Source: Dichetophora obliterata (lineage: Eukaryota; Arthropoda; Insecta; Diptera; Sciomyzidae). Taken from it: a stretch of DNA of 64,000 nt. Where the stretch lies: contig OY986438.1 of NCBI GenBank assembly GCA_963920525.1, forward strand, positions 180,460,888 to 180,524,887, read 5' to 3'. Below the pieces are notes generated by a model. The model did no database searches, had not been told where the DNA came from, and was given only the letters and a program-made list of their open reading frames with translations. The translations under genes were made by a program, and so were the position numbers. How positions within the stretch are numbered: the first letter of the stretch is position 1; each line of letters begins with the position of its first letter. This document shows positions 21,664 to 33,813 of the stretch, one piece after another.

Positions 21664-22462
21664 CTCAGTGGGCAAAAGCAGGTCTTTGAAGCGCTTTTAG
21701 CAGGCAATCATATGGATTTCTTAGCCCTTCCGTGCTCGTTTCCAAGCCCATAAGCTTTTTTATATGAAACGAGAAAATTTTCTAGGCCTTCCGCTCTCGC
21801 GACTCTAAAGAAGCCTGCTAGAAGCCCTTCTTTAGAATGTACATTAGAAAAAAAAGCAATATAAATATCAACTTGAAATAAAAAACTTTTGACAAATTTC
21901 AGATGTGAACCAGCGTCCTCTCAGCTGGCGGTCTGGTATCTTACCCACTCGTCCACCTCAGTTGTTAATAAACTTCAGCTTATTTTACATCATTACAAAT
22001 GAAAGTAAGTTTTCGGGAGCGCGGGTTCGCAACCCAGCTCGGCCCAAAAAAATTTTTTTTTGTATTTTTTTAAAAATCTACATTTTTTTACAAATTTTTC
22101 TGTCCATTTAAAAATTTTTTTGTAAATTTCTTCATACAAAAATAATAAAAAAGACTTAGAATTTTTCCATATAAAAGTTTTCATATAATGTGATATGCAA
22201 TGTGTTAGATTTCGGAGACCTGGGTTCGCGTCCCAAAACTTTTTTTAAAGACCGTTTTTTACAAAAACAAAAGTTTTTTCTTTAGGATTTAATTTTTTTA
22301 ATTGATCTGATCATATATAATTTTTTCAAACTACAAAGCTTCAAAAGGTAGGCCTTACAGAAGCACTCATCAATGCAGCGATCATGGAAGGTATTTCGAC
22401 GCCAATAAGAGCTCTACTAGCATGCATTCTTTTGCGTATCGCTAGCTAAAATGCCCACTGGG
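21664..22462. mobile_element. Non-autonomous element with CAGTGGGCA ends
   Basis: The left end CTCAGTGGGCA and the inverse of TGCCCACTGGG pair. AT on both sides (21,662-21,663 and 22,463-22,464) may be the target duplication, which would suit an ISL2EU-like element, but this is inference. It sits inside the interrupted minisatellite, whose CATACATACATAC run resumes right after it. It contains tRNA-like promoter boxes (21,901-21,956 on the minus strand; GGGTTCGCAACCC near 22,021). A relative lies inverted at about 39,890-40,463. Confidence 0.65.
21901..21956 (-). repeat. tRNA-derived Pol III-like region
   Basis: On the minus strand, TGGACGAGTGGGTAAGA resembles the A box and D arm of class II (Ser/Leu) tRNAs and GGTTCACATC resembles a B box. 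The same pair occurs at 40,172-40,225 on the plus strand. Not a full cloverleaf. Confidence 0.45.
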
Positions 22463-22566
22463 ATGGCTTGCACGCTTTGAGGACATACATACATACATAC
22501 GAACGAAGCAAGTTAAATAAAAGCTTATAAAAATAGTATAGTTGCGCAGTTTTGGTTAATATTCTT

Positions 22567-22617
22567 CGAACCAATTCAAAATTAAACGCACTGATGCATT
22601 GTAAAAATGCATTTTGG
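22567..22617 (-). repeat. 50-bp repeat, right partner of an inverted pair
   Basis: The inverse of 18,484-18,531. The shared core is TGCATTGTAAAAATGCATTT followed by TGGAACTC. Confidence 0.75.
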
Positions 22618-22659
22618 AACTCTGCAAATTGAATTTCATTATCAGTAAAAATTTATTTA

Positions 22660-22910
22660 ATTTAAAATCATACCAAGAGTTAAATTCGTTCTTTGCAATA
22701 GTAAGAATTTAAAATTCTTGCCAAAAGCTAGTTTCAAATCAAAAGTTAAACTCGTACTTTGCAAATATAACGAATTTAATTTCCTCCCAAAAATTAAATT
22801 CTTACTTTGCGAATAGTACTTAGCGAATAGTACGAATTTAACTTTTTGCAGATCAAAGTATTAGTCTTCGCTAAGTTAGCGTCGGATTAACGTACTTAAC
22901 TTCACGCACT
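22660..22910 (+). repeat. Dispersed repeat also present at 30,760-30,985
   Basis: Holds several AATTCGTACTTTGCAAATA words and ends TTCGCTAAGTTAGCGTCGGA. The same block recurs in the same orientation inside the element at 29,651-31,176. Non-coding; class unknown. Confidence 0.75.
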
Positions 22911-25033
22911 TCAACGGAAAATGACAAGGAAAAATAACATCTAATTAATTCATGAATACCTGAAGATTCTCATCAATCGAGTCACAAAACCAGTACTTTT
23001 GAATTAAAAATACTGATGTTTCTGTTTTCGTGTTTTGTTTAGTAGTGGATGATGCCACAATATGGTAACAGCCGTCTAGAATTGAAAACAAGGGATACAA
23101 GACATTCAAAAGTAGAGACTTCAGCGAACATTTTAAGACTCTAAAATTATTTTAACTCACGTTAAACTGCTTTTACAAGTTTTACTTTGAAAATTGTATT
23201 ATTTAAAAACAAAAATAATTTTGACGAAATTTCTTAACCTTTAGATAATAACTCCTTAAAATTTTATCAGCAGCTTATCTGAAAGTGTTACACTGTGTGT
23301 CGCTGACATTGATTTAAATGCAAAAATATATCTAAGTGCTTAAAACAAAAGAAAATCTTGGTATGAAAACCTTGTATTGTATGCAGTAACTCAGTATGAG
23401 TAGATACGTATGCATGAGTGAGCTAACACTTTGCTTGTGTCTGGCAACGTGGTTACTCTGTCAACATGATTATTGTGACGTTATTCAAGAGCAAATTTTC
23501 AGTATGAAGTGTCACTGCATATTTTAGTATCTCTACTAACTACAACCGGTTTTCATAATGCAGAACTTTGATATTCTTTTGTTTCACTGCATGTTTAAAT
23601 GTCTGTTTGTGTTTTGTATTTCTATTCAACGAAATCAGCATCACTTGCTCACAGATTTATATTTTATTCAACACAATCTTCATCGTTTACTAACAGTTTA
23701 TGCCAAAGGTGCCTATATTTTCTCAGCCTAGGTTGCACATTTCAAGTCTTTATTATTTATTAGTGGCATCTTTTAACTGAGTTCGTTGACTTTTCGTAAA
23801 AACACAGACTTAATTTGGTAGATTGCTTTTTTAAAACAAAATAATTTTTTATTTTGCTTACTTTTTTAATAAAAATTAAATGTTACGTTAACAGCGATAC
23901 TATTTTATCGAACCTAATTGCCAACTCAGTTTCAGTTAGTTCAACGAATTTTGATCTAAATAACTAGGTTATGCAGGAAGAGCAAACTTTGAAGTCATGC
24001 ATCGACGAACAAAAATTACCAATAATAATATTAACTCAGTGAAGTAATAAATTTTGTCATAAGCGACGGGTCAAGCAGAAAATACTATATTAAATAGCAG
24101 AAAAAAAAACACAGAAAGTTACTTGTTATTGCTAATAAGTTGGCAAGTTTTGCAAAAAAGGGAGTGAAGAAAAAATTTTTGTATTCAAAACAATATTAAA
24201 TACTTGGAATAGGTATAGAATTGCATAAATATGTGAATATGAGACTGTATTGTTAAGTGTACTAGTTATAAACAAATAAAAAGTTATACTTCTTCTATTT
24301 ACTCAAAAGAAAAAGAAACTTAAGTTACATACATAAATAAAAAAATATTTACTTAAAAAACATGAGAACCTGTAAAAATATTATTGCCACCATGACCAAA
24401 ATATATCGTTTTACACGCTGAAAACGATATTGTGTACTGACAAGCTCACCTTTGTATGTGTTAGCTATGTTACAAATTCCATTTGACTAAAATGGAGCAT
24501 TTAGCTATGCGGTTATTACAAAAGTTTCTCTATAATACGTGAAAAATTAAAAATTTGCCAATTTTTTTACAATAAGCTTATCATTGAAAGGCCTTGAAAT
24601 TTCACGTTAAATGATATTAAATGATATTAAGCTTGACATTTTCCTTTTTAATTTTGTTATTGTAGGATTTTTGTATTTTTTCTTCATTATGAGGAATAGC
24701 TTTGTCAGGAATATTTTTTTCACAAGCAGACAAAAACAATATTGCAATACTTTAAGGCACGTACTCTTCACGGTTTTGGTTATTGAATTCATATTCATTG
24801 CATTTATAGTTTACGTTAAACTAAGCAATTAAATTTGTTTTCAACACGGGATGGAAACGTGATATGCAGCTTAAATTGCATTATTTGGATTGAAATAAAA
24901 GTTTTTGTCATAAAAGGCTGATCAATAGAACAGCTGCTGATCATTTGCTGTTCACGACTGAAAAACATGCATTTTAAAAGTGATAACTCTGCAAGAATAC
25001 TACAAAAGAATTCACAACTGTTGTTATGTCATA
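22911..25033. other. No gene seen
   Basis: 2.1 kb of AT-rich sequence with no recognised coding, RNA or repeat feature. It may be unique intergenic DNA. Confidence 0.4.
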
Positions 25034-25734
25034 CAGGGGCGTACCGAGGTCATTTTGATTGGGGGGTTATCAATGTATTTCGGCCGACCGGATACCCTTA
25101 AGTCCCGACTTTTTTTAAATACAACATAGTTGAATTATATAAAGTTACTCATCCGTTCAATCAATATAAATAAATCTTAAGGGGTCTTTTTCATTTGAAC
25201 GGCTAAGAAAAACACTTTGTAATTATTTTTACAAAAAGCTTTTTTTAATGATGAAAAAAAAACTTGTGTACATCAAAATTCATATAATAATATAATTCAT
25301 ACAATAAAACATACTTAGTTTTGAATTTTTTTTGGTTTGGCCTTTATCTGCTCTCTTAAGCTTTTCGCAATTTGGACATCATTTTTTGAATCCAAAAAGG
25401 TGGCAATGATATCTCAGCTTTTACAACAGGTAACTGAAAATATTTTTTAGTTCATCTTAACGATAATACTTGAAACTAGAAGATTACGTATAATCAGCCA
25501 ACCAAATCTCATACCTATTTTTGGGGCCATTTTCAAAACAAAAACTGAAAAATTACCTTATTTTTAACATTTCTAACGCTCTTAAAATTCGAGCTTTAGG
25601 TTTAAATAGATGACTGTAGGTAATAATCTTAGAGATTTTACAATAATAAACATTATGCAAAAGAGTTTCAGGTCAAACGACCTTTTTCGTTAATTGTACC
25701 GTTTTAAGAAATTTTTAACCCACATATAACCTTT

Positions 25735-25845
25735 TCAATCTTTCGATCTTTTTCATCTTAAAGGCAGTATCCTTAAAGGCAGTATAACTTTTCAATCTTT
25801 CGATCTTTTTCAAGTGAAGAGATGCCTTAAAGGCAGTTTTTATAT
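25735..25845. repeat. Short direct repeats inside the hAT element
   Basis: CTTTTCAATCTTTCGATCTT and CTTAAAGGCAGT each occur two or three times within about 110 bp. Confidence 0.7.
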
Positions 25846-26066
25846 CGTTCCCTCTATCAAAGAAAATAAAATAAAAGTATTTCAACATTATCGAATCAGC
25901 ATTTAAAAATTAATTTTCGTTTTTGTTTTAAAAATTCATAGTTTATAAGTGTTAAAAAACGGGGCTTTTTCAATTTCTTTAACATTTTTTCTTTTAATTT
26001 TTTAAATTAATTAAAAAAAATAGTGTTTTAAATAAAAAATACAAACTTAAATTTTAAGTATAACAT

Positions 26067-26530
26067 TTAAATATTAATTCTTCTTTTTTTTAAGGTAGCC
26101 CATTGCTGCGCAATATTATCTAAGTTAATGAGATCAACTATGTCCTTTTCCGATGAAAGTGTTAATAAGTCATTAAGACGTGAGTCACTTACCATGGTTC
26201 TTAAATAATTTTTAACTAATTTTAATTTGCTGAACATTCTCCCATTTCCTGCAACAGTAACAGGCGCTGTGCACAGTATTATATTCAGTTCAACGGCTTC
26301 AAGAGATTCAGTCAGGAGTTTCATATTTACTTGCACATTTTTCATAAAAACAAGACTTATAATAAAGTCCACAGAAATGAGTTTGTTTGATAGCGAATAT
26401 TCAGCATTTCGAGTCCACTTGTCAATTTTCTTAGAGATTTGGGAAATTTCGTTTAGAACATCAACAATGACATGAATTTTGAATACAGATTTAAAAATGG
26501 TGTTCTTTTTGCCATCATCTCGAGTTTAAA
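26067..26530 (-). pseudogene. hAT transposase C-terminus (TTF zinc-finger type)
   Basis: Reading on the minus strand gives DGKKNTIFKSVFK, KKIDKWTRNAEYSLSNKLIS and then a frame ending RRINI. It includes FSKLKLVKNYLRTMVSDSRL and NDLLTLSSEKDIVDLINLDN, the hATC dimerisation region with the FSKLKLVK-YLR motif of ZMYM/TTF-type hAT transposases. The last 100 residues are open, but the upstream catalytic domain is missing or unrecognisable, so the copy is dead. It lies in the correct position within the TSD-bounded element. Confidence 0.8.
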
Positions 26531-27159
26531 AGTTAAAACGGACCTTTTTTCAATAATTTGACTAAATCCTTTAAATTCATTATTTATTTATTGTAATTGT
26601 TTTTAAATTAAAATGTTAAGTCTATGAAATTAAAGATCTTAAATCAGAGTTCTTCGATCATTGAATTTTTTATTACAAATATTGGGTATTTCTGGATAAA
26701 AATTTCAATCTCAGAAAGTTCTACAACGACTTACCCGTGGCGACTGAGTAAGCCTTTGTTCGTTTGGGCTTGTTTATTCCACTTATTTTTTCAAATTTTT
26801 GACAAGGTATTTGTATCAGGGACTGTTATCATTAAGCTATATCCAAAAACTTAAGCGTTAATCATTATTTTATGATTTTCAAGTTTTTTCTCAGATATAA
26901 AAATAGTAATCTGTTTTTATCTTTTAACTCTTAAATAAAAATCATTAATATTTTATTTTTGGTCAAGGACATTGTTGCACAATTAGACTTAAAATGGTTC
27001 ATTTTTTCCCAGTTGGTCCGCTGCTCTCTTTTACATAACTATGCATTACTATTTCCTATGCATTACTATATCAAAATTTATACTACTTTTCTGAACTTTT
27101 TCTGCATTTTGTCGCAAAGGAACTCTGGATTCGCTTACAACAATTCAACGCTGATAAGA

Positions 27160-27320
27160 CTTAAAATGAGTTGGCCGACTGAAGTTTGTTTAAGGTACGA
27201 CTGAAAGTGAGTTGGCCGACTGAAGTTCGTTTAAGGCACGACTGAAAGTAAGTTAGCCGAGTGAAGTTTGTTTAAGGTACGACTAAAAGTGAATTGGCCG
27301 ACTGAAGATAGTTTTGGGTA
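27160..27320 (+). repeat. Tandem repeat, unit about 46 bp
   Basis: Four imperfect copies of GAGTTGGCCGACTGAAGTT followed by TGTTTAAGGTACGACTGAA within the right subterminal part of the hAT element. Such repeats may be transposase binding sites. Confidence 0.8.
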
Positions 27321-27613
27321 TGAATTAAAATGAAATAGCCGACTAAAGTTGGTTTTTGTTGTGAAAATGGCAATAAAATGTACGACTGGCTTTGAAGCGT
27401 TCATATTTATTGTTTTAAAAAATAACAATTAGGCCGACTCTAAAAAAGTTAGGAGGGTAGTGTACCCCCTTACCCCCCGCTAGTTACACCCCTGATGTCA
27501 TACTGCAACATGTCTCCTAGCGCTCGAAAATTTAAGGTACTTTTAGAGTTTTTTAAAGGTTAAAATAATGAACAAAGATATTAACACTTTTAAGGTATAT
27601 TGTAACACGCAGA

Positions 27614-27965
27614 GCTGGGTCAAAAAGTACTCATTATAATTCAATTTCAAGTCCTTGGAATTTGGAATTGGTAATTGGTCGTTTCAATTCCTCAGGAATG
27701 TAATTGAAAAAGAATCGTCAATTCCATTACAGGAATTGCAATTGGTAATTAAACACCTCAATTGGAATGGAATTTGAAAAATGGTCAATTCCATTACAGG
27801 AATTGTAATTGGTAATTCAACATCTCAATTCCTCAGGAATGGAATTGGAAAAAAGTCAATTCAATTATTAATTAATTGAACACCTCAATTTCTTGGAATG
27901 GAATTAAAAAAATTGTAAATTCCATTACAGGAATTGTAATTGGTAACTGAACACTTCAATTTTTT
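27614..27965. repeat. AATTCCATTACAGGAATTG repeat block behind a CAGAGCTGGG end
   Basis: Starts CAGAGCTGGGTCAAAAAG, an end like that at 328-970, then carries four or five degenerate copies of a palindrome-like AATTCCATTACAGGAATTG unit. The other terminus was not found, so this is a truncated copy of a related non-autonomous family. Confidence 0.6.
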
Positions 27966-28198
27966 ACTTCACTTCACGGCAAGCAGTCGGTATAAAACAA
28001 GTGGGTCCCGGTTTTGATCCACTGTGAAAAAAATTTTATAAAACGCACAGCAGAATAGCTTATAAGAAGCTCTGTTAATGTCCTTTCAAGGGCTGAAATG
28101 GCCAAATTGTTTTGGATTTTTTGTATATAGAAAAGCACAAAATTTTCGAATTTCGTGAAAAATTTTGAGCATTTTGTTATGATTCAGAAGGTTCTTTA

Positions 28199-28250
28199 GT
28201 ATATATATATATATATATATAACTTCCCGAGTAACACCGGGTATATCATC
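28199..28250. repeat. (TA)n run with ACCCGGTGTTACTCG motif
   Basis: A TA microsatellite next to, on the minus strand, ACCCGGTGTTACTCGGGAAG. The same motif occurs at 50,308-50,350 on the plus strand. It is the edge of a short dispersed repeat of unknown class. Confidence 0.55.
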
Positions 28251-28258
28251 TAGTCTAT

Positions 28259-28959
28259 ACACTCAAAAATATTTGTGTGGTATTATTTATGTGGTCGTAG
28301 TTTTCAGCCACGAATAGGATTCGTAGAATCGACGTATATTAGTACATATTACGAATATTTTATTCGTAAAAACCATCAAAAAAAAAAAAGAAAAAAATTC
28401 TGTCTGAGCTGGGGTTCGAACCTTAGTTTACGGGCCACGCACCAGTAGGCTACAGCCACTTGACAATCATACAGTTCCTTATGTTCTGTAGATGGTCTAC
28501 AAACAAGGCTGAACGATTTCGGTTTTTTTTTAAACTCTACTAATAATTCGTACATTCTACTAATAATTCGTACGGTCAGCCTACGAATGAATTGTTTCTA
28601 CTAATATTATTTTTCATTCGTAAAGAGAACGAAAGCATTTGTAAATACTGCGAATGTAATGAAAGAAATTACGAAGTTATTTGTATGACAAATTTACGAA
28701 TATTATTATTTATATGTACACAATCATTCGTACAATGCACTAATACGAATTATTTTTTTTTTGCTTACGAATATCATGACTATATAAAACAAATATATTC
28801 GTAGATACATAATCAGGTATTAGAAAGATTTTACGAATGAATTCGTAAAGATATCACAGTAAAAATACTTTGTATATTGTACGCATATTTGTAGAATGTA
28901 CGAATATTTTGTTTACTAATATCCTTCGTAGAAATTTTACTAATACATTTTTTGAGTGT
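28259..28959. mobile_element. Non-autonomous element with ACACTCAAAAA ends
   Basis: The left end ACACTCAAAAATATTTGTG and the inverse of the right end, ACACTCAAAAAATGTATTAG, pair. The inside is rich in TACGAATATT/ATTCGTA words in both orientations. A tRNA-like SINE head (28,398-28,470) is nested on the minus strand. Family unknown; possibly related to the ACACTC-ended MITE at 45,618. Confidence 0.6.
28398..28470 (-). repeat. tRNA-derived SINE-like sequence
   Basis: On the minus strand an A box TAGCCTACTGG (28,442-28,452) precedes a B box GGTTCGAACCC (28,412-28,422), followed by CAGACAGAA and a T-rich run that could end Pol III transcription. A relative lies at 32,770-32,862. Confidence 0.6.
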
Positions 28960-28969
28960 GTATAAGTAG

Positions 28970-29650
28970 GCGTAGAAAAAACAGTTCAGTACCATTTTTA
29001 CCCATGTTTCTTAACCGATTTGGATAATTCTTCTTTTAATTGAATTAGAGCAGGGAGAAGGATTGCATAGAATACTTTTTGTGACCTCTGACCTGAAATA
29101 TGAGCGTTCAAAGAGAATTTCTTAAATAATTTCTTAAATTGTAAGAGGAAATTTTAAACATTGCTGAGACAGTTTTAGCTATCTCTTATGGATACCCTAC
29201 AATAAGCAATTTTTTGATTTTAAAAAAAGTCGTTGGTAAACACTGAATGGCAAACTGAAAATAGAAATAGAGTGGTTTTTATCTCTTTCTACTCTCATCT
29301 GAGAACGTAAGCGATTTCATATCACAGTGTAGGTCGAAAGGTTACAGTAAAAAGGGTGAATTCCGACCACAGGCGAACTCTAGTAAATATAAATCTATAG
29401 TATTTAGGTTTAAAAATAACAAAAAATTTATTTAAAAGTTTTACTTTTCTTAAGGTACGTACGAAATTTGCTACGTTTTCGTTGATTTGTCAATATCTAA
29501 TGTGGTCAATTCTTTATTCTCGTATCTTTTGATGCCATATTGATACTGTAAATTAACGACTAAACACCGATTAAACAATTTTAACAGATTAAAGTGATTG
29601 CATTTCAAAAAATATATTTTTATTTCATTTAAAAATATTCTAATTCTTTA
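28970..29650. other. No gene seen
   Basis: No coding or repeat feature recognised. Confidence 0.4.
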
Positions 29651-31176
29651 GGTTCTGTGAAATAAGGCCCCAAAACAAAAACTTAATAAGGCCACAAATA
29701 TGGGGCTTTATTTCATTATGTAATAACGTCCTGAGAAATAAAGCCCCAATTCGACGAAATAAAGCTCCAACTTAAAATGAAATAAGGCCCCAAAACAAAT
29801 CCCAATATGATGCAATAAGGCCCCAAAGTAAAATATGCCCAGTTTTTTAAAAAGGTGCGCGAAAATACATCCCAAAATAAAAGGCCTCAAATCTTAAAAC
29901 GGAATCAGATCCCAAAATTGGGATATAGTTCCATTAAGAAAAATACCCCAATATTAAGGAAATAGCAATCCCAAAATGTATAAATAATGACACCACAATA
30001 AATGAAAACACCCCAAAATTGTTAATATTTTTATTTGTAAACATGAATAAACTCGGTTTAGGCAAAAAAGAAACACATTATATGACAATTTAACTTCAAC
30101 GAATGCTAAAATATCTATATATACCGAGTTTAATCGTCCAATTTTGGTGAGTTAACCTCAGTTTAATTTGACAAGAGTTTAAACTCGAACTGAAAAATTG
30201 GCCCTAAGAATTCATTCATGTTATCAAGAATTTGAAAAAATAGTATTCCCCTGTACTAAATCTTTTTATTAATTTGTAATCCAAATCTTTTGAGCTTGTA
30301 TGATATAATTATTGTTTTGTAAATCTATCTTCATTAACAAATATATAATTATTAAAAAAACTTTGTTAGTTCTCTTATATCTCGTACCTAAAGTTTAATT
30401 TCAATAGAGTCCAATTTATGTTCAAAGAGTTGTTTTCCTTCTCGTAAGAGATCTTGTGAAGTGCGAACGTCGTTAAATTTTCCTTCCGGCAAAATGTTAA
30501 CTCTTGCTTTACAGGTCTCTTGCCGACATTAATAGTTTGTTATAGTTTTATAAGTGGATTTTTTTCTATATATAATTTTTTAATCCAAGACATAGAGAAG
30601 TTCACTGGTCCTTCTTTTATCATGAATTTTTTATATATATTATTTTTATACATCGTTACAAAGGTGGTTTAATCACCTTTCATTTGATATGCTTAACAAT
30701 AAATCGTAACGGACAGATTTTGAGAATTTTTGACTTGAAAATTAGTATTATTAGTTCTTCGAATCAAAAGTAAAACTCGTACTTTGCAAATAGAACGAAT
30801 TTAATTTCCTCCCAAAAGTTAAATTCGTACTTTCCAAAAAGAACGATTTTAATTTTGGGAAGAAATTTCCTCCCAAAATTAAATGCGTACTTAGCAAAAA
30901 GTACGAATTTAACTTTTTGCGGAACAAAAATTTTGGTTTGAGTCTTTGCTAAGTTAGCGTCGGATTGACGAATTTATCTTCACGCTCTTCATTTTTGGGG
31001 CCTTATTTAATTTTACTCATTATGAAATAATGTCCCATTTTGCAAAAATGAAATAAAGCCCAAAAATAGGAAATAACATCCCAATTAGTTGTGTTGTTGT
31101 TTTGTATAGAAATGTTTGGGGCCTTATTTCATTTGTAGTTGGGGCCCTATTTTCCGGGGCCTTATTTCATAGAGCC
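29651..31176. mobile_element. Element built of AAATAAGGCCCC words, 1.5 kb
   Basis: The left end GGTTCTGTGAAATAAGG and the inverse of the right end, GGCTCTATGAAATAAGG, pair over 17 bp. About ten further AATAAGGCCCCAA-like words lie in both flanks, in both orientations. The centre is AT-rich and includes the dispersed repeat at 30,760-30,985. A fragment with the same end occurs at 51,507. No coding sequence. I do not recognise the family. Flanking octamers match at only five of eight bases. Confidence 0.65.
30760..30985 (+). repeat. Dispersed repeat, second copy
   Basis: Matches 22,660-22,910 in order and orientation, from TCAAAAGTAAAACTCGTACT to GCTAAGTTAGCGTCGGA. Confidence 0.75.
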
Positions 31177-32769
31177 AATTTTTTAAATAATAGATATCCC
31201 ATCTTTTCTCTAGTTTATGGATTACAACGATTATTTTTGTGCAGAAGCTTAAAACTCCGCTCTCATCTGTTAAACATATGTTGTGCTTCTTTTGAAATTC
31301 CCTTCTGCGTCAATTCGCTGCTTTTCTTCTAAGCATTAGCCTAGGTCTGAATGTTTGTGATATCTGTTTTGTTTTGTTTTTTTTCGTTTTCTTGATACCT
31401 AACACTAAGAAACTACAAAGGTCAGTCTTAAGCGTATACATTAGTAGTAGTTAGTTAGTTATCGTTAAGGTCATTAATGAAGAACCATTACAATTTTTAC
31501 GATAAAACATAAAATGCACTTTAAAGTTCGTGAAAATGAACCTAAAATGATAAAATTTTTTACATGCTGAATCATAAAAATTCTTTATCAAGTTTTTAGT
31601 CAAAGAGCACCCATTGTTGTAATCTTAAATTACTTTGTAGCTGATACCATTTTATCGTGTAAATAAACATTTTTCTTATCGTAGTTTTTTGTATCTTTTT
31701 GGTATTATCTGCCGTATTCGTCAATACAGTAAAATTGTTTCTTATTGTTTCTAAAATATTAGTTGTACTTTTGTTTTTAATTTTCAACGACAAAATTTAT
31801 TTTCGAATATTTATTTATAGTGTTCTCATAGAACATAAATAGCACATTGATGATACGTGTACCGATGCAAGAGTCTCTTATGTTTGTATTTTTAAGTGAC
31901 TTGTCAAATTTTGTTTGGCGTTTGTGCACTGCTGCTTTTTCAGAGAAAACGTGCTTTTTTGGGAGACGATAGTGTTGAAAAATGTTTGAAAACGTGTTGG
32001 ACCTAAAGAAATCGTTTTAATAATTATAAATGTCGTTTGACCCGGACTTCATATTCCAAATGACTTGTCCTATTTTCAAACAAGTTGTCATAATTATTTT
32101 AAAATAATTATATATTGTATATTATATAGAAATCTTTAGCTTCTAAATCTAGTTATAACCTTTAATCCAAATCATTTTGCTTAAACATTTAATAACAACG
32201 CTGGAATATTTTTAAATCACTAGCAGATAATTGCTACATTCAGCTACTTGATGACTAATGTAAAAGTTTGCTTATTTTATGCTAAAGTTTAGACTTTTAA
32301 TAAATTTATTTGATTTTTCTGTAAAGCAGAAACAGATAACATGACTTCAAACTATGTATCTTCGACTATTTATATTTATTATATAGTGAAAGCTGTTTCT
32401 TGCCATATTTTTGTCTATGGTTTGTTTATTTGCTATTTTTTTATTTTTTTTTTTGTTCTGTTTAGTTTTGTGTGAATTGAATTAAACAACTTGTCGATGA
32501 CTAAGTCGAGTCGCTTAAACGTTTCCAGTTAATTTTCTATTTACACTTTGTTTTAATACTGAATCTGAAAAAGATTTTCATTCATAAATAAAAATGTAGA
32601 CTTCATTATAGCTAGATAATTTACGTAAATACAATATTTAATTGATGGATTTAGTGCATAGTGTTTTATCTAGTTTTTTCTGTGTATGAGGTAAAGTGAA
32701 TATTGTGATATAAATCTATTGCGGTTATCTTCTCGGAATATAATTGAGTTAATCTTATTCATTGTTATT
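31177..32769. other. No gene seen
   Basis: 1.6 kb without recognisable transposon or coding signal. It could be unique intergenic or intronic sequence. Confidence 0.4.
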
Positions 32770-32862
32770 CATAACGGCGTCAAAGCCTACCGGTTGGAGT
32801 GCGTGGCTAAAAAATTGCGGTAGCCCGGATTGCAATTCCATCTGAGACAGAATGTTTTTTCA
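32770..32862 (+). repeat. tRNA-derived SINE-like sequence, second copy
   Basis: GCCTACCGGTTGGAGTGCGT and the tail CTGAGACAGAATG followed by T runs align with the minus-strand copy at 28,398-28,470. The B box is degenerate (GGATTGCAATTCC). Confidence 0.5.
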
Positions 32863-33117
32863 ATTAAATTAATATTTCTGTATTCGCCTGTCACCTCTCT
32901 GCAGCCCTACGAAAACTCGTAGGTCCAGTTGATTTGTCTTCAAACATTTAAAAATACTAATAAAATAAGGGCTTTTAGCGCTGAAATAGGCAATTGGTTT
33001 GTTTATTTATTGCTATGGGTACTGATTAAGTAACGCAAAAAAAATTCTGTTTTGATCCACTTACTCAAGCTCAGTTTACTGAATCAGAGAAATGCGTTAG
33101 CGCAGTTGCGCCATGAT

Positions 33118-33172
33118 GTAGCTTTACATGTAGCTTTACATGTAGCATTACATGTAGCCTTACATGTAAGGA
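33118..33172 (+). repeat. Short tandem repeat (TTACATGTAGC)
   Basis: Four to five copies of a 13-14-bp unit around the palindrome ACATGT. Confidence 0.85.
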
Positions 33173-33320
33173 TTCTTGTATCAACAGGCCTTTCTTTAAT
33201 CAATTCAGTCAGACTTTGAGTTGCATAGCTCGTTAAATTTTAAGAACATTCTGACCGAGTTTTCATACGATTTTTCCAAATTTCAAACTCAACGTGAATT
33301 TTAATATTCTTAGCATTCTT

Positions 33321-33813
33321 ATGTTATAAACACAATTGGGACTGCAGGCGGATGGCGTGTAGTCTGTCAATATAGAACAATGTATTTCTTATGTTAAAAA
33401 CACAATCCACATCACACGCCGAACTTGTCGTGCGGCTACAGAAAACGCTGCAGCCGAAAAATTTTTATTTTCTAATTTGACAGGCGTGTATTGAAAAACA
33501 AATAAAAAAAGCTGTGCTCAGACGAGAATCAAATGATTGATTTAATCAGAATTTGTAGTTTGTTTTTCCAGCTAAAAAAATGAACTATGCGAGAGCGAAA
33601 ACTAACTTCAAACATAATCAAACTTTTGATGACGCTCAAGACCTAAATTAATTAGTCAAATAGAGTAAAAAAGAACAAAATAAAGGATTATCTTAATCAT
33701 TTGATTGTCGTCTGAACATAGCCAACGATTGTATTCAACATGTCAGCAATAATTCTACAAGCCAGTGGAACTTACACGTCGCACGCCCGTAGCCCCAATT
33801 GTGTTTATAACAT
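33321..33813. mobile_element. MITE with ATGTTATAAACACAATTGGG ends
   Basis: The left end ATGTTATAAACACAATTGGG and the inverse of the right end agree over about 20 bp. A partial internal copy of the end lies near 33,391. A second element is nested at 33,511-33,722. Non-coding. Confidence 0.75.
33511..33722. mobile_element. Nested MITE with GCTGTGCTCAGACGA ends
   Basis: GCTGTGCTCAGACGAGAATC at the left pairs with the inverse GCTATGTTCAGACGACAATC at the right, both followed by AAATGATT. 212 bp, non-coding. Confidence 0.75.

Larger units (their letters stand above)
25034..27494 (-). mobile_element. hAT transposon, 2461 bp
   Basis: The left end CAGGGGCGTACCGAGG and the inverse of the right end, CAGGGGTGTAACTAGC, are hAT-type. 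ATGTCATA is duplicated exactly on both sides (25,026-25,033 and 27,495-27,502). Subterminal regions carry GGCCGAC words. The minus strand holds the C-terminus of a transposase of the TTF zinc-finger / hATC type. Confidence 0.92.

Noticed and set aside
27160..27320. CRISPR array (spaced 46-bp repeats)
   Set aside because: Contiguous tandem repeats without unique spacers, inside a eukaryotic hAT element.
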